DNA of 64,000 nucleotides from Boswellia sacra (taxonomy: Eukaryota; Streptophyta; Magnoliopsida; Sapindales; Burseraceae): assembly GCA_013180625.2 (NCBI GenBank), contig SNVD02013683.1, forward strand, positions 434,001-498,000, read 5' to 3'. The stretch's first letter is position 1, and each line of letters starts with the position of its first letter. The notes under the pieces are model-generated. The model had not been told where the DNA came from. It worked only from the letters and a program-made list of their open reading frames with translations, and did not search any database. Positions 42,219-54,966 of the stretch are shown in pieces. The position numbers and the translations under genes were made by a program.

Positions 42219-43413
42219 CAGTAAAATCTTGATAAATTAATATTATTAGCACCATGAAAATTTATTATTTTATAGAGGTTATTTAATTATCGATAAATGA
42301 ATAATTTGTTAATTTATTGATAAATGACATCCGTAAATTACATAAAGCAATTTTTGTTTTATACTATATAAATCCAATGGATGTTGAATATATTCTAAAT
42401 TATTCTAATAAGAATGATGCAGTGATGGAATTGCCTACTAATAAAAAGATTATTGAAGAGGTAGTGGATATGTCTCCTGACGATAATCATGATCCATATG
42501 ATAATTCCGTTGTGCTAAATGTTTCTCCAAAATAGGCTATTCAAGTCATAGCAACTTTACGCAACTTCTTGTTACAACATGAAAAATAGAATTCCAAATG
42601 TGGTGCATGCTCTGCAAAAAATAAAAAATGAACTTGAGTATAAGATAACATTGAGTTTTAGGAAGAAAAAACAAAAAAACTTTAGATACATATTTTGAAA
42701 AAGAGCATAATTGAGAAACTAGAAGTTGTAAAAAAAAAAAAAGCACATTAACATTATAAATTTTATATGTTATAAATTTTATGTATTAGATCAATTATTC
42801 ATTTATATTTTTGTTGAGCCTTAAAGGATTTAAAAAATTATTATTATCTTATGCATTTAGCAAATTTATTCATTTATTACATAGATTCGAGTCGGGACCA
42901 GAAGATTTTATTATTTAATCGAGGTTATAACCTCGATAAATGAATATTGTTGGGCCAATGAAAAATTGTTATTTTATAAAAGTTATTCAATTATCGATAA
43001 ATGAATAATTTAGTAATTTATCGATAAATGAATAATTATTCATTTAAGAAGATTTTTATGTTTTAATTCCTTGTAAACATTTTTTTACCAATATTCATGA
43101 ATGTGTTATTAATAAAAAAAAAAACAATAGATATTATCAAAAGTTAATGTGTGTTCCTATGGAATTTCAATAGTTATCATGTACAATAAAAAAATTGATA
43201 TTACAAATTTTATATGTTATATATTTCATATATTGGATCAATTATTCATTTATATATTTCTTTTGGACCTTAAGGTATTTGGAAAAAAATTATTATCTTA
43301 TGCATTTAGCGAATTTATTCATTTATTACGTACGCCCGAGTTAGGACGAGAAGATTTTATTTTTTAATCAATGTTATTAATTTATCGAACATTTATTTAT
43401 CGATGTTTTATTG
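42219..43413 (+). mobile_element. Two head-to-tail Emigrant/pogo-like elements
   Basis: Copy 1 starts CAGTAAAATCTTGATAAATT, very close to the known Emigrant/pogo terminal sequence CAGTAAAACCTCTATAAATT, and continues with the family-typical AGAGGTTATTTAATTATCGA. It runs to about 42927. Copy 2 starts with the same subterminal sequence (CCTCGATAAATGAATATTGT at 42931) and ends at 43413, where the reverse complement reads CAATAAAACATCGATAAATA, followed by TA. The two right halves (42785-42927 and 43226-43370) are clear diverged repeats. Copy 1 keeps a broken transposase tail; copy 2 lacks it. Confidence 0.75.
42317..42627 (+). pseudogene. Remnant of pogo/CENP-B-like transposase C-terminus
   Basis: The frame is open from 42317 to a stop at 42533-42535, then continues in the same frame to further stops. 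It shows an acidic segment (EEVVDMSPDDNHDPYD) followed, after the first stop, by AIQVIATLRNFLLQHE. That helical segment is what follows the DDE domain in plant pogo/Tigger-like transposases. The DNA-binding and DDE domains are missing. It is clearly non-functional. Confidence 0.55.
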
Positions 43414-43521
43414 TATTTTAAATAATTTTTAAGAAAACATAAACAACTTAGGATATAAGAAGTGAAAATGGATTTTAGAAGGAAATTATATCATCCTAAC
43501 AGATGGTACGTATAATCATGA

Positions 43522-43528
<7 letters not shown>

Positions 43529-43556
<28 letters not shown>
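43529..43556. repeat. (TA)n microsatellite
   Basis: About 14 TA units without interruption. Confidence 0.9.
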
Positions 43557-43557
<1 letters not shown>

Positions 43558-45664
43558 GTTATTTTAATTTTACATCTATTTTATTTAAAAAAAAAGGGAA
43601 TTTAAAAGGGGATTTGATAGGGCTTAAATAATTTACACGTAAGCACAAGTTAGAACCTTGGACGCATTTTTAATTAGAGGAAAGATTAATGACACGTTAT
43701 AAAATCATCTTAGATATATAATACAATAGTCAATTTATCATAATTATAGTATCGCCATAGAGTCAACAAAATATCCTTAAAATTTTGCATTTAACATTTT
43801 CTTTATTTTGTATTAACTATTAATTACAAGTTTTGTTTATATTTTCATATAAATGCATAGATCAATAGAATGTTGCAAAACTTAGTGAAAGCAGGCTGTA
43901 TAGAGAAAGAGATAAGTTCTAATTACAGCAGAAGAATTGGAAAGGAAAAATAATTGCATAAAAAGAAAATAATTACAATTTTATTTTTAATTGGCTTTTG
44001 AACACAAAAGAATCATTATTTTATTTTATTATTTTATGTTCCCACATTACTTTTTGTCTACTCATTTATTCAGTGGGCTGCCCACGTGGTAGACTTTATC
44101 TACATTACATCACACAAAACTAATGCCTTTGCCTCCTTCCCACCCAATGAACAATTGACACCTCACCAACACATTTTACACACAAAATTATAATAATAAT
44201 AATAAACAAAAATCTGGTTCCTTTCAAGGTTGCTTTAACTACAGATAGCCAACCTTTCCTTCCAATTCAAACTGGAATGGAATTGGAATTTAACAACACA
44301 TCTTACCAAATACTTTTCTTGCAAATTTTCCCATTTCCCATTTTTGAAACTTGACTTATTGCTGCTGCAGCCTCCTATGTGAAAATGTGAAAAGCCTATT
44401 TGTAGAGAAAAAGCAATTCATCACATTTGATACAAAAACTTCTTTACATTGTTTCACCACCTGCATTGATTAGTTAATGCTAAGAAATGATCAGTGAAAC
44501 TGGTATAAAATTAACAAAATTTAAGTTATGAAAATAGTTCTTTCTTTTCTATTGATTTGATAAACAATACTAAAACCAGAATTTTCAATTTTTATAGGAA
44601 GATTGTCAAATAAACCTTAATATACAATACTTTTTTTTTTATCATAATTCAATAGTTATCTTAAACCTAATAATGCTATATATTAAACCAATAACGACCT
44701 AAAATTTTTGGATGGTAACAATCAAATTATAACACCATAAACAGCATACATCTATTACGGTATAAGCTGTAAACTTCTAATATAATTAGTTGTCATTTTA
44801 ACTTTGTAAATATTTGACAACTAGCTATAGTACTGTTACCACATCTTAATATTATTGTTCAAAATTTTTGGGTGAATTCAGATTAAATGAAGATAAGAAT
44901 TTTTGGTAAAAAGGGCTACCTTATGACTTCTAAAGTAAGTTGAAGAAAATTTAGGCCCTTCTACAGAGATCTGCGACCTACCAGTCTTGGAGCTGCAATC
45001 TAATCTAAAAATATATATAACTGAGTTGTTATATTTATATGGCCCATTTATTAAAGAAATCAAAATTCATAACCTTCAATGGTTGACCTCTAAACAAAAT
45101 TATTGATTGATATATGATACGGCGAGAACGTGTGAACGTAAGAAAACATTAAATATTTTGATTTTATTATAAAATTCCAAGATCTATGGTGATATATGTA
45201 TGAAACAAAGCTAATCTTTTGTTTTTATATTTTTCAACTTGTTAAACTGTATAGTAGTTTTTAAAAATTCTTTTCAGACTAAGCACCAAATCATCTCTCA
45301 AAATGATTTGATATTGTTATATCCCATTTACAAAAGAGATTTATATAAACACTGGGCCTGAGACTTAAAGGTGTAACATTAAAAATTCTACATTGAATAA
45401 TGAATGTATCTTAAACATGCATGACAAGTTCACACGTTAGATGTTGTAATATTGATATAAAAAAATTGACATAACCTATTTTTAATATATCATAAGCCTC
45501 TTTTGAGTCCAAGTAATTAATTTTAGGCAGTTACTCGTTCCTGAAGCAATTGATATCTAAAGATGAATTAGTCAAGTCTTTCTTGAGAATTAGAATTGGA
45601 ACTAGAATTGTACCTTGTCCCAGTTTGAAGTTTTGTATTTGATTTGTGCAAGTGTGGTTCTTTT
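43557..45664. other. AT-rich spacer and FLA 3' flank
   Basis: No gene or recognisable repeat is supported. The part next to 45665 should hold the 3' UTR of the FLA gene. Confidence 0.5.
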
Positions 45665-48596
45665 TCACTGGCATGTGGTGAAACGGGAATCTTGTCCAAT
45701 AGCACCAAGCATATGGCATGCTACTTGAAGTAATTTTCCTGCCAACCAAACATATAAATAATTCAATAAAGTATCACTCCATCCACATTCTTCATTCAAT
45801 ATAATATAAACAAAAAAATCGGCAAGAAAGCAACTTTTAAACTTCCATTGGTTTGATGAAAGCCACTCTACACCAATAGACAGTCACAACTCAACAGAAA
45901 GAAAATCAATAATATACATGCCATCTAAGCCCTGTGACAGTACCTTATTGTATAAAATTGGACATCATAACTAAGCCACAAACTAAGAAATTTTTTCACT
46001 ATTCAATTCAATGCTCTCTGTATATATGAGATCGTTAAGATCGGATGCATCTGATCTCACAGCCTTAACTAACAGAGAGAGAAATAATATTTTGAATAGT
46101 TAAGAGAGTCAAAAATACATGTTCACTACTGCTTGATTTTAATAAGAGAGACTTGCAATTTTCATGGTATTGACAGGACACACCAACCATACTATAATGC
46201 CCCAAAATCCCATATCTTTCTATTTATTTATTTATTTATTTTTTGGCGTAGTTAGATATTCATAATAAGGACAAACAAATCGTGCTGAAGAAATATTTTA
46301 AAGTAGAAAGATTATTGAAGAAAAGAGATATAAAAAATTAATAATGGGCATCCGAGCTGTCGTTTTTGGTTAAGTGTAGTAGGGGAGAAAGTGAGTCTAA
46401 GATTCCAAAAACAACTTTTTATTCTTTGCGCGGCTAATTTATTTTTGCTAACTTAATATACCAAACAGCCACTTAGCAACAAAAAATGGTTGTGGTCACC
46501 GACAGATTCTTGAGCAGCCCACTAGAGAGTTTTGTGAGCAGATTTTGACCTGGCCGACAGTTTCTAATACGTGCAGGTTCAGCATATCAAATCAGGTTTA
46601 CAACTCAACACACACATACTAGCTCACTAAAATAACATAGTCAAATGCATGTAACTTTTTTCTACAGTTACGTTAGTGATAAGATAATGCTTTTATTATT
46701 ATTATTTTTTTTAATAAAGATGTTTTTATAATGCTTTAACATGCTTTGAGCCACTGACTTACATGCAAATGCAATAAGGATTTTACAGCTTGAAAGAATT
46801 GGTTTGTAAAAAGCGAAATCCGAAACTTTTAGCTCAAGGCACAAACACAGCTTTAGATTTTTGAGTATCGTGTGGAAGGCAAAGCATCCAAAGCCACTAG
46901 TTTGGTTTGACTTGTGTGAGAATAAATGAGCCCTTCACGGACGGACCAACCCTATGACACCGCAACACAGCACTTATGAAAACAACCGAAACTGTATCCA
47001 CTAAATGACGATTCTGCCCTCTGACCAACTCTGACCCACCGACACAAACCCTTCCTCCCTCTCCCTTTGTTACACCTACACTGATTCTACCCCCTTTCCC
47101 CGCCCACATCACCCGCGTTTCGCTATTTGTGATATATCGCCCGATACTCTACCTGTTGTCATTAAAATTTATCCGCATTTTGACATTTCCGATTGTCATT
47201 AAAATTTATCCGCATTTTGACATTTCCGATGCAATGCAACATCCCATATTATTAAAATCTTATAATATTAATCAAGAATAAATGGAAAATAATAAACTAA
47301 GAACTGATAATTAAAAAAATTAGAAATAAAATTACCTCTTCTAGGCTTTACCGCGACTTTAACGCTTTTTTTACTTTCCGGTTTCGTTGTCGTCTCGTCT
47401 ACCGGAAACAATACCCCGTCGATTCCCTGAACCGAAATTCGGCCATCCGTGTAAATATCGGGGTCAAACAAATAGGCCGATCCGTCACCTTTTCCAAATT
47501 TGACGGACCCATCAGCCTCCTGTGCGACGACTTTGTGCGGCAAACGCAGCGTATCGTACGATACTTTCCCAAATCTTCTCACGGCATTGTACATACTCTC
47601 CTCCGTCTGATACTCGGGAATGACGTGGTAGTATATAATCTGTTCCGGCGCGCCCGGCTCGCTCAGCTGGTCCGTCGTCAGCTTGGCCATGGCCTCGTCG
47701 TTCGGCGCCAGAACGGTCAGCACGTACCCTTCCGACACGAGCCTGCCCATTTCGACAGCGAGCGACGTCAGATTGACTAAGATATCCGCCATTTCGTTGT
47801 ACCCGCCATAATGCAGGAGGGTCTGAATGAAATCCTTCACTTGCTTCTCGCCGTTGAAGTGGTGATGTGGCCCACCTGGACCTGGGGCTGGAGCTGGCGC
47901 TAGGGATGGCCCGGGAGCCATCGCGTCGTAAATGGGGAGGGCTGGAGGAGAACCGGGCTTAGCCGGTGGTGCCGGTTTCTTTAAACGATGCGTCCTGGGG
48001 TCGATCTCAGGTGCTCCTTCAGGCTTGACGGCCGAGATTGAGCGCAGACTCCGCCGGTTGTTGAAATCTTGCTGTACGGATCGAGGGACTAGGAGCCGCT
48101 CGATGCCGTGAATCACACCATCTGGACGGTCCACGGCGTTGGGGTGGACAACCTTGGCTTCATTGATAAATTTCTGACCTGATTCTTGGCAAGTTACCTC
48201 GAGCGAGTCACTGGAGAGCGTGTGGTGCTGAGTAGACTCAGTGGTTCTCATGACCTCAATCCTGGTGGGCACAATGTGGTGCAGCAGAAGCGTCTGAAGA
48301 GACTTCAAATTCCCCGGTTCAAGCAAGAAGCGCTTGAACTCGGGATCAAGATCGCGCTCGAGAGCTTCATTCCTGGGAGCGAAAATGGTGATATTGTGCT
48401 TGCCAACAGCCTCTTCAAGAGTCTGCAACAAAAGAGCCTTCTCGACGAGCTCCGCGAGCTCAGTATAATGCGAGTCGAGAAGCGCGACGAGGACCGAATT
48501 GGAATTGATTTGAGTGGAGTGAGTTGGAGTCTCCTGCAATGTAGCAGTGAATAGCTGGAGCATGAAGAGAAGATAGAAGAGAATATTGGCAGCCAT
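45665..48596 (-). CDS. Fasciclin-like arabinogalactan protein (FLA15-18 type)
   Basis: Two exons give 444 aa: 47336-48596 and 45665-45738. The second exon, across a 1.6-kb intron, was found by reading past the donor AGAAGAG/GTAAT: the acceptor TTGGCAG opens KLLQVACHMLGAIGQDSR and ends FTTCQ-stop, the conserved end of FLA16-18 proteins. Residues 1 to about 20 are a signal peptide (MAANILFYLLFMLQLFTATL). FAS1 domain 1 covers about 33-172 (ITIFAPRNEAL, LLLHHIVP). A Pro-rich linker follows at 208-243 (PSLAPAPAPGPGG), the kind of site that is hydroxylated and carries arabinogalactan. FAS1 domain 2 covers about 250-400 (YVLTVLAPNDEAM, YYHVIPEYQ). N-glycosylation sites include NIT (68) and NLT (275). 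There is no GPI-anchor tail, so it should be secreted to the wall and apoplast. Confidence 0.93.
47157..47230. repeat. Perfect tandem duplication, 2 x 37 bp, in the FLA intron
   Basis: 47157-47193 and 47194-47230 read identically (unit starts TGTCATTAAAATTTATCC). Perfect identity suggests a recent duplication. Confidence 0.95.
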
Positions 48597-48597
48597 T

Positions 48598-48618
48598 GAA
48601 GAAGAAGAAGAAGAAGAA
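48598..48618. repeat. (GAA)7 next to the FLA start codon
   Basis: On the gene strand this is a (TTC)7 run one base upstream of ATG, inside the leader. Confidence 0.9.
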
Positions 48619-48898
48619 ATTAAGTTTATTTTGGTGGTGGAGATGATTGATAAATAAACTTGGGATGGTTAAGTTTATTTGCTTCAAAGGCCAGTCAACT
48701 CAAGAGTTTGTTTTTATTATTATTAATTTTAATTTTGGTTTCTTGTTTGTTGCATGAGCTGAGAAGAGTTATGAGAAGAGGGTAGGAAAGGAGGAGGATG
48801 ATGAGTTGTGTTGAGGAGAGATTTGATTGGATTGGATTGGTTGGGTTGGGTGAAAAAGAACGTCGGTTGAGAGGTGAAACCTGAAAAGAGAAGAGAAA

Positions 48899-48904
48899 CA
48901 CGTG
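48899..48904. promoter_or_regulatory. G-box CACGTG upstream of FLA
   Basis: A palindromic CACGTG lies about 300 bp upstream of the FLA start codon. This core is bound by bHLH and bZIP factors. Whether it is used is unknown. Confidence 0.4.
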
Positions 48905-50118
48905 GGAGTGGGACTTAACTAATTAATTGTATATTTCTAATAGAAGAGACTGACTTTTGCACTTTGCCGCCCCTTCAAGTTTTACCTTTGAAAAAACAGC
49001 AACTTCTCTGAGGTCTCCCTTTCGCCAAACCCAGACATTAACAAGTGTTGTTTCTTGACAAGCTGCTCTTTTAGTGTAATAGTAGTACGTAGTATGCAAT
49101 ATCTCCATCGTAATCTTGTGTTGGTAATTTCTTCCAATTTGTTGCAATTATTACGAAATTAATCATTGTTGTTGTATTATTATTTAAAATTAATCAAATC
49201 ATAATCACGTTCAGATAATTTATATCCTTATATGAGACTTCTTTGGTCGCGATTGAAGAAGAGATTTGACCGTCAAATCTTGAGCAAGCCAAATTTATGA
49301 GGTAAGTCTGGAAGATTTTATGTCACCATATATGTGATTTCAAAGCAAAATATCAAATTTGCCATTAATCTAAAATTATCCTTTTATTATTAGGCCATGC
49401 ATGTGTTGCGGTTTTTTATATATATTCTAAACAGAAACGCCAACCTACATGGTGGCGCTAATTATTATTTTGCAAGATAAAAAAGTTAAATTATCTTATG
49501 AAAAGCTAAATTGAACTCCATACGCTAGCGACAATTTCTACTAATACTTGTTTGGCCAATCAAGACTAAGAGAAATCAAGAAAGTAAGCTGAAATCACAT
49601 TTCTCTTTACGTGTACTTTGCTATTTAAACATGTCACAATTAAAATTTTGCATGTAACTTGTCCTCTTTCCTTTAAATTTTAATACACTCTCTAATTTCT
49701 ATATCATTGGTTTAATAAAATTGTTAAATCGATAATGACGATTTGATTTTATTTAAATTAAGCTATATATTATAATAAAACGGATAAATGTATGGTTAAA
49801 AATTCATCTTATTGGGATCCAAAATATAGAGTAAAGCTCAAAGAAAAAATTGGTCCCCACAGTTTCCACCGCTTTTCTTGTGATTTGCGTCGGGGAAACA
49901 AAAGTGTTTCGCTCTGTTTCACTTCTTTTCCCTCCAATTATTTCGTTACAAAACAAATGAACGAGCAATTTTCCGCTTAAATAAAAAAGATAAAATAAAA
50001 AAAGGAGCCTTTCCCAAAAAGTTGCGTGGGAATGCGTTGCAGTAAATCTATTGGTGTCGGGGTTTTACGGTAAAAGTCGTTACAAATGATATTTACGACT
50101 CGTATCCCGTCGTTACAG

Positions 50119-50286
50119 TAATATTAAATTTATAATATTTATATAATTTAAATTTTATAATATAATTTAATAATTTATATGATAAAATTTTATTAAATAA
50201 AAAAATAAATAAATTATTTTTTTAATAAAATTATATTATTTAAATTATAAAATTTAGATTATATGAATATTATAAATTTAATATTA
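50119..50286. repeat. AT-rich foldback (long inverted repeat)
   Basis: The left arm TAATATTAAATTTATAATAT pairs with the right arm ATATTATAAATTTAATATTA almost base for base, and pairing goes on nearly to the centre (arms of about 75-80 bp). It may be a foldback MITE; no target duplication could be fixed. Confidence 0.85.
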
Positions 50287-51816
50287 ATCTTCCTAATATC
50301 TACGACTCTCCTGAAAATCAATATCACGGTACTAGGGTCCCTATTGCTTGCCACTCATGTATTTAATAAATATCAGCAACTTTCCCAAATTATTAGTTTA
50401 ATTTAACAGAAACATTTTGCTAAAATTGATTAAATTATTAGAATATCCTTACATTGATTAACTCTGTTCCACATAGTATGACAAACAATTTGATTTCGTT
50501 CACCCAAAATTTATAACTGTTTAGTTATCAGATAGATCTATTTGATCATTGTCAATTGTTATAAAAAATATTTATAAATCGATGTAGTTATTAATATTTT
50601 TAAATTAAATTAAATGATAATATATTAACGAAAATAGAGGTCAAAAAAATGTATAAAACTGCGTTAGAATTGGTTGATCCTGTGTTAAAGGTCGCGGAGG
50701 TTAGGAAATTGCACATTTGTATTAAGAACTTTTTATATATCCATTTTGAGTATTTGAACCCGTCAAATTCCATGTTATATAGTTGATTTTAAACTTAATT
50801 ATTCAAAATCATTTGTTTGTTTTTAATCTTAATGTTAGGGTGGCAATGAGAAAATAAGTTCTCCCCATTCTTAGCTCATCTTATGTGTTATTTAGGGGTG
50901 ACAGGAGGAATGCTTTTTTTAATCCCATTCCATTCCCAGGTGTATCATATCAAATTAAATAAGACAATCTCAAACGTATTCAAAACTAACATAATTAATT
51001 AATCCATAATCAAAATGATAAATAAGTAAAAAAAAAAAAAGTCTTAGCTAAAACAAAAATATAAAGATGGCATTAACAAAATTAGTTAAGGTTTTAATAA
51101 AATAATATAATATGATACTTTATCTAATAATACAATTTTATGTTATTTATAATTTTTTTTAATATATAACTATACGAGAGGCAAAGACGATGTGGGGAAC
51201 AATAAACCCATTCCTAGCCCATTTTAAATAGAGGATTTAATATATATCTTACTATAACCCAATGGCATAATCTCTACCCCAATAAAAGAAGGTCTCTTGA
51301 GTCACGTGTGACTAATTTGATGGCATATTTGGTCATCCAAATAATATTACTCATAAAAAAATAAAAAAATCCCAAACAATCGACTCAATCGAGGTGTCAC
51401 ACATATTTTACATGAGATTTAAGGTAATTATACATCATATGGCATGAAATTTAACATAATTTTTAGGAAGACCAATATTATTCTTTGTCATTATTGCTTA
51501 ACACTTAAGTTGACATAATTTTTTTGAAATTGTTAATATTTTATATTTATAAGATTAAGAGGACGTTTGATTCTACTATTTAACACTTTTTATATCTAAA
51601 TATTTTTGAGGATTTAATTCATACCATTAAAAATATGTTTGTCTATTCTTTTATATACATCTTAAAAAGAAAGTAGCAATGGAATATAAAATGATTAATG
51701 TGACCTCTTACCATTGTAATAAGAAATGTAAAATGTTTATATTATATTTGTTACAATCATTTAAAAATTAAATAGTTCATAAAATTAAACACAAAATTTT
51801 TGTTTCATTTAAGTAG

Positions 51817-51820
<4 letters not shown>

Positions 51821-51855
<35 letters not shown>
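51821..51855. repeat. (TA)n microsatellite
   Basis: About 17 TA units without interruption. Confidence 0.9.
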
Positions 51856-51857
<2 letters not shown>

Positions 51858-52641
51858 TAACACCACAGATTTGGTTGTCGGAATATTATCACCGGTGTCG
51901 AAAGTGGATGAAGTGGTCGTATATGAGAAATAGGGTTTATTGAGAGAATTGAAGATTTGAGAGTGACGACTAGGTTAAGAGAATTAAAAAAAAAAAACTG
52001 TAATTGTTTTTATATACAAGAGTATTTTCGTTCAAATGTTTTGAATAAAAAAAATGGTTTTTGCTTTCACTTTTCTCGTTTAGACAAATTTGTTTAAAAA
52101 TATGTACTCATAATTCAATTCAGATTTAGCCTTCAAAGCTCAAAATAAAAAGGTCACAAGTTTAATTAAGTATGATTTTAATCATCTTAGTTTCGTTAGA
52201 GATTAATTATAATTTATAAGGTATTATATTATAAGAAAAAAAAATATACCATTAATAAACATTGGTAGTACGATCTGATCCCGGATTCAATCTGAATCAT
52301 TGAATCATATAATAAAAAAGATATGCTTTATATCAATATTGAGATTAACATATAACAGAGAAATAGATAGTAAAGAACACACAAATCCATAGAATTGGCT
52401 ATGGATGATCATACTCATGTTTTTTATTTTCATTGTTATTATTACATTCGGTGATTAGTGGAGATTAATGTTAAGGAGTGTTTTTCATAGTTTTCATAAA
52501 TTAAACCAAATAAACGATGTTGAAGTTGGAAAAAAGAGATCATTAATCGGGGCGACCCGAAATCAAACGGGTCAACCACTTCTATTCTATACCGCATAGA
52601 CGTTGGCACCCAAATTCACTCCAAGGAAACGGCTATCATTC

Positions 52642-54966
52642 ATGGCGGCACTTCTCCCGTGCACATGTTCTTCCTCGTCTAAAATTACCTTTTTACCCTC
52701 AAATGGCGCCGTATTTTCACTTCCCGCCTTACGCCCAATCCGTCTCCGCTTCAACTACCGCTTGGCTCGCAACGCCGTTAAAGCCACTCTCTCCACTACC
52801 GTCGGTTCTCCCTTGACTTCTTCCACCGACGGACGTGATGACAACAAAAAACCTCTGCTTCAAGTCACTGATTTAACGGCCGTGATCGCTGAATCCAAGC
52901 AGGAGATTCTCAAGGGAGTTAATCTCGTTGTCAACGAGGGAGAGGTAAGCCAGTTTAATCGATCATTCACCGCTGATTCAATCGAGTGATGAATATCTAA
53001 CGGTTGTGATGTTTGATAGATTCATGCAATAATGGGGAAGAATGGTTCCGGGAAGAGCACACTCTCAAAGGTTTCGTTCATTAATTATATTTTAATTGAA
53101 TTGAGTTGATTTCATTATTTTTTGTCAAACGAGAAAAGAAGTAAATTTCATTTACCTGCTGAAAAGTTTTGCATAATCTTTCGGAAGCGAGGAATAGATA
53201 GAGACTGGTTCACTGGAGGTCTATGATAAGTTTTACGTAATTTCGAGGAAGGTGTTCATCCTTGAAGAGAGCTTTAGGTGAAATTAGAATGTTAACAGTG
53301 TAAACGCCGAAACTTGGGGGTTCTCTTGATAAATTAGTACACTTCTCTGTACTTTAGCTTAACTTCAGGGAAAATTTTTATGATTTTACGGAGGTTTATG
53401 CCTCTGATGTTTTAAAATCGGTAGTGGCTGCTTGTATTTTAAGTAAACGTGTGAGGCTAATGAAATCTCCCATAGAAAAGGAGAATATAAGATCGTGGGC
53501 ATGAATGGTGTAGGTTCTTGTTGGGCATCCAGATTATGAAGTGACAGGTGGAAGTGTCATTTTTAAAGGGGAGGACTTGCTTGAAATGGAGCCAGAAGAA
53601 CGCTCACTTGCTGGCCTGTTTATGAGTTTTCAGTCACCAATTGAGATCCCCGGAGTCAATAATATTGACTTTCTTCATATGGCTTATAATGCTAGAAAAA
53701 GAAAACTTGGTGAACCAGAGCTTGGACCCATTGAGGTTAGTGGTTTAATTGTAATTTCATTTATCTTTCTGTGCTTGTAGCTTCATTGAAGCATCGTTAC
53801 ATGCAAATGCTTTATCTTTTGATGCTGTCATGTGCTTGCAGTTCTATGCTTACATGTATCCTAAACTGGAACTTGTGAACATGAAGATTGACTTTCTTAA
53901 TAGAAATGTTAATGAAGGATTTAGTGGTGGTGAAAGGAAACGCAATGAGATTTTGCAGCTTGCGGTATGAATGTGATTACTCTTGTTATGTTTTAGCTTA
54001 CCTTTCCTTTCTATGTATTGATTTTTTTTTTTAATTTAGTAGAAGGAAACACGTGTGCTGCTGACTATGAGTTGTTGGGCTTGGCTTCCTTTCTAGTGGT
54101 CTTTTGTTTTTGGGAATTCTCAGAAAAATGATTGAAAAGGAAGTTAAAAGTTATTTTGATGAGATTTCATTTGGCTAGAAAAGGGTGCCTTTGGGAGGCT
54201 TGAATCTACTTGCATTAAAGTTATTATAATTGGGGAAAGTTGAGATTGCAACCGGTGCTTGAAAAGCAACCTGTTTGAATATGCTTAAAACTTCCCCATT
54301 TCTCATGCAAGTATTTTTCTTCTGTTCGTTACAGGTTTTGGGTGCAGACTTGGCTATATTAGATGAAATCGATTCTGGGTTAGATGTTGATGCGCTTAGA
54401 GATGTAGCAAGAGCAGTGAATGGCCTTTTGACACCAAAGAATTCTGTATTGATGATAACTCATTATAGACGGCTTTTGGAATTTATAAAACCCACATTTA
54501 TCCATATCATGGTGAGTCATTTGGAAAATCAAGACGGTATGGATTTGTGTTTGTGGTGGAAATTAGTTCTTAGAATGAGGAATTATTTAAAATGAGCATG
54601 CTAATTTCATGTTGAGGATCTCACATCAAATATGATGAAATATTATGGCTCTGGTATGACTTATTTGAGTAACAGAAGCATTTGGTTCTCCGAGGCTGGA
54701 ATTTAAAATATAGTCTGAATATATTTACCCATAGATTTCCATTCTCACAATTCTCTAATTTCCGTCCTTAAATCAGCCTCTGATTTACTTTTTAGGGCTA
54801 GAACATTTTGAAGCAGTATACAAGAATATTGTAAATTGTTCGCATTCTTATTGGATGTATTTGTCTTATGGTCTTTTAGGATGACGGGAGAATCATAAAG
54901 ACAGGGGATCTCTCCTTAGCAAAAGTTCTTGAGGAGGGTGGCTATAAAGCAATCTCTGATGCATAA
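52642..54966 (+). CDS. ABCI6: SufC Fe-S assembly ATPase, plastid (ABCI6/NAP7)
   Basis: Six exons give 320 aa: 52642-52944, 53020-53070, 53514-53735, 53842-53964, 54335-54511 and 54880-54966, all phase 0. The first 70 or so residues are rich in Ser, Arg and Ala ([14 protein letters not shown]) and fit a chloroplast transit peptide. The ABC ATPase core is complete: Walker [10 protein letters not shown] (107-115), Q-loop in [13 protein letters not shown], signature SGGERKRNE (220-228), Walker B LAILDE (D243, E244) and H-loop MITH (H276). The [10 protein letters not shown] signature and the end [18 protein letters not shown] are typical of SufC. With SufB and SufD it powers Fe-S cluster assembly in the plastid. 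The upstream in-frame codons before 52642 lack an ATG, which supports this start. Confidence 0.95.

Larger units (their letters stand above)
48905..52641. other. Spacer between divergent FLA and SufC genes
   Basis: About 3.7 kb of AT-rich DNA with a foldback and a TA microsatellite (both listed). No supportable gene. The last few hundred bases should hold the SufC promoter. Confidence 0.5.

Noticed and set aside
46897..47112. 71-codon minus-strand frame in the FLA intron
   Set aside because: Gly/Val-rich without family match, and lies within the intron defined by the conserved last exon.
48186..48554. 122-codon plus-strand frame opposite the FLA first exon
   Set aside because: Antisense shadow of a GC-richer coding exon; no family resemblance.
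52603..52641. Upstream in-frame extension of SufC
   Set aside because: It begins at a TTG codon; the first ATG at 52642 starts a good transit peptide.
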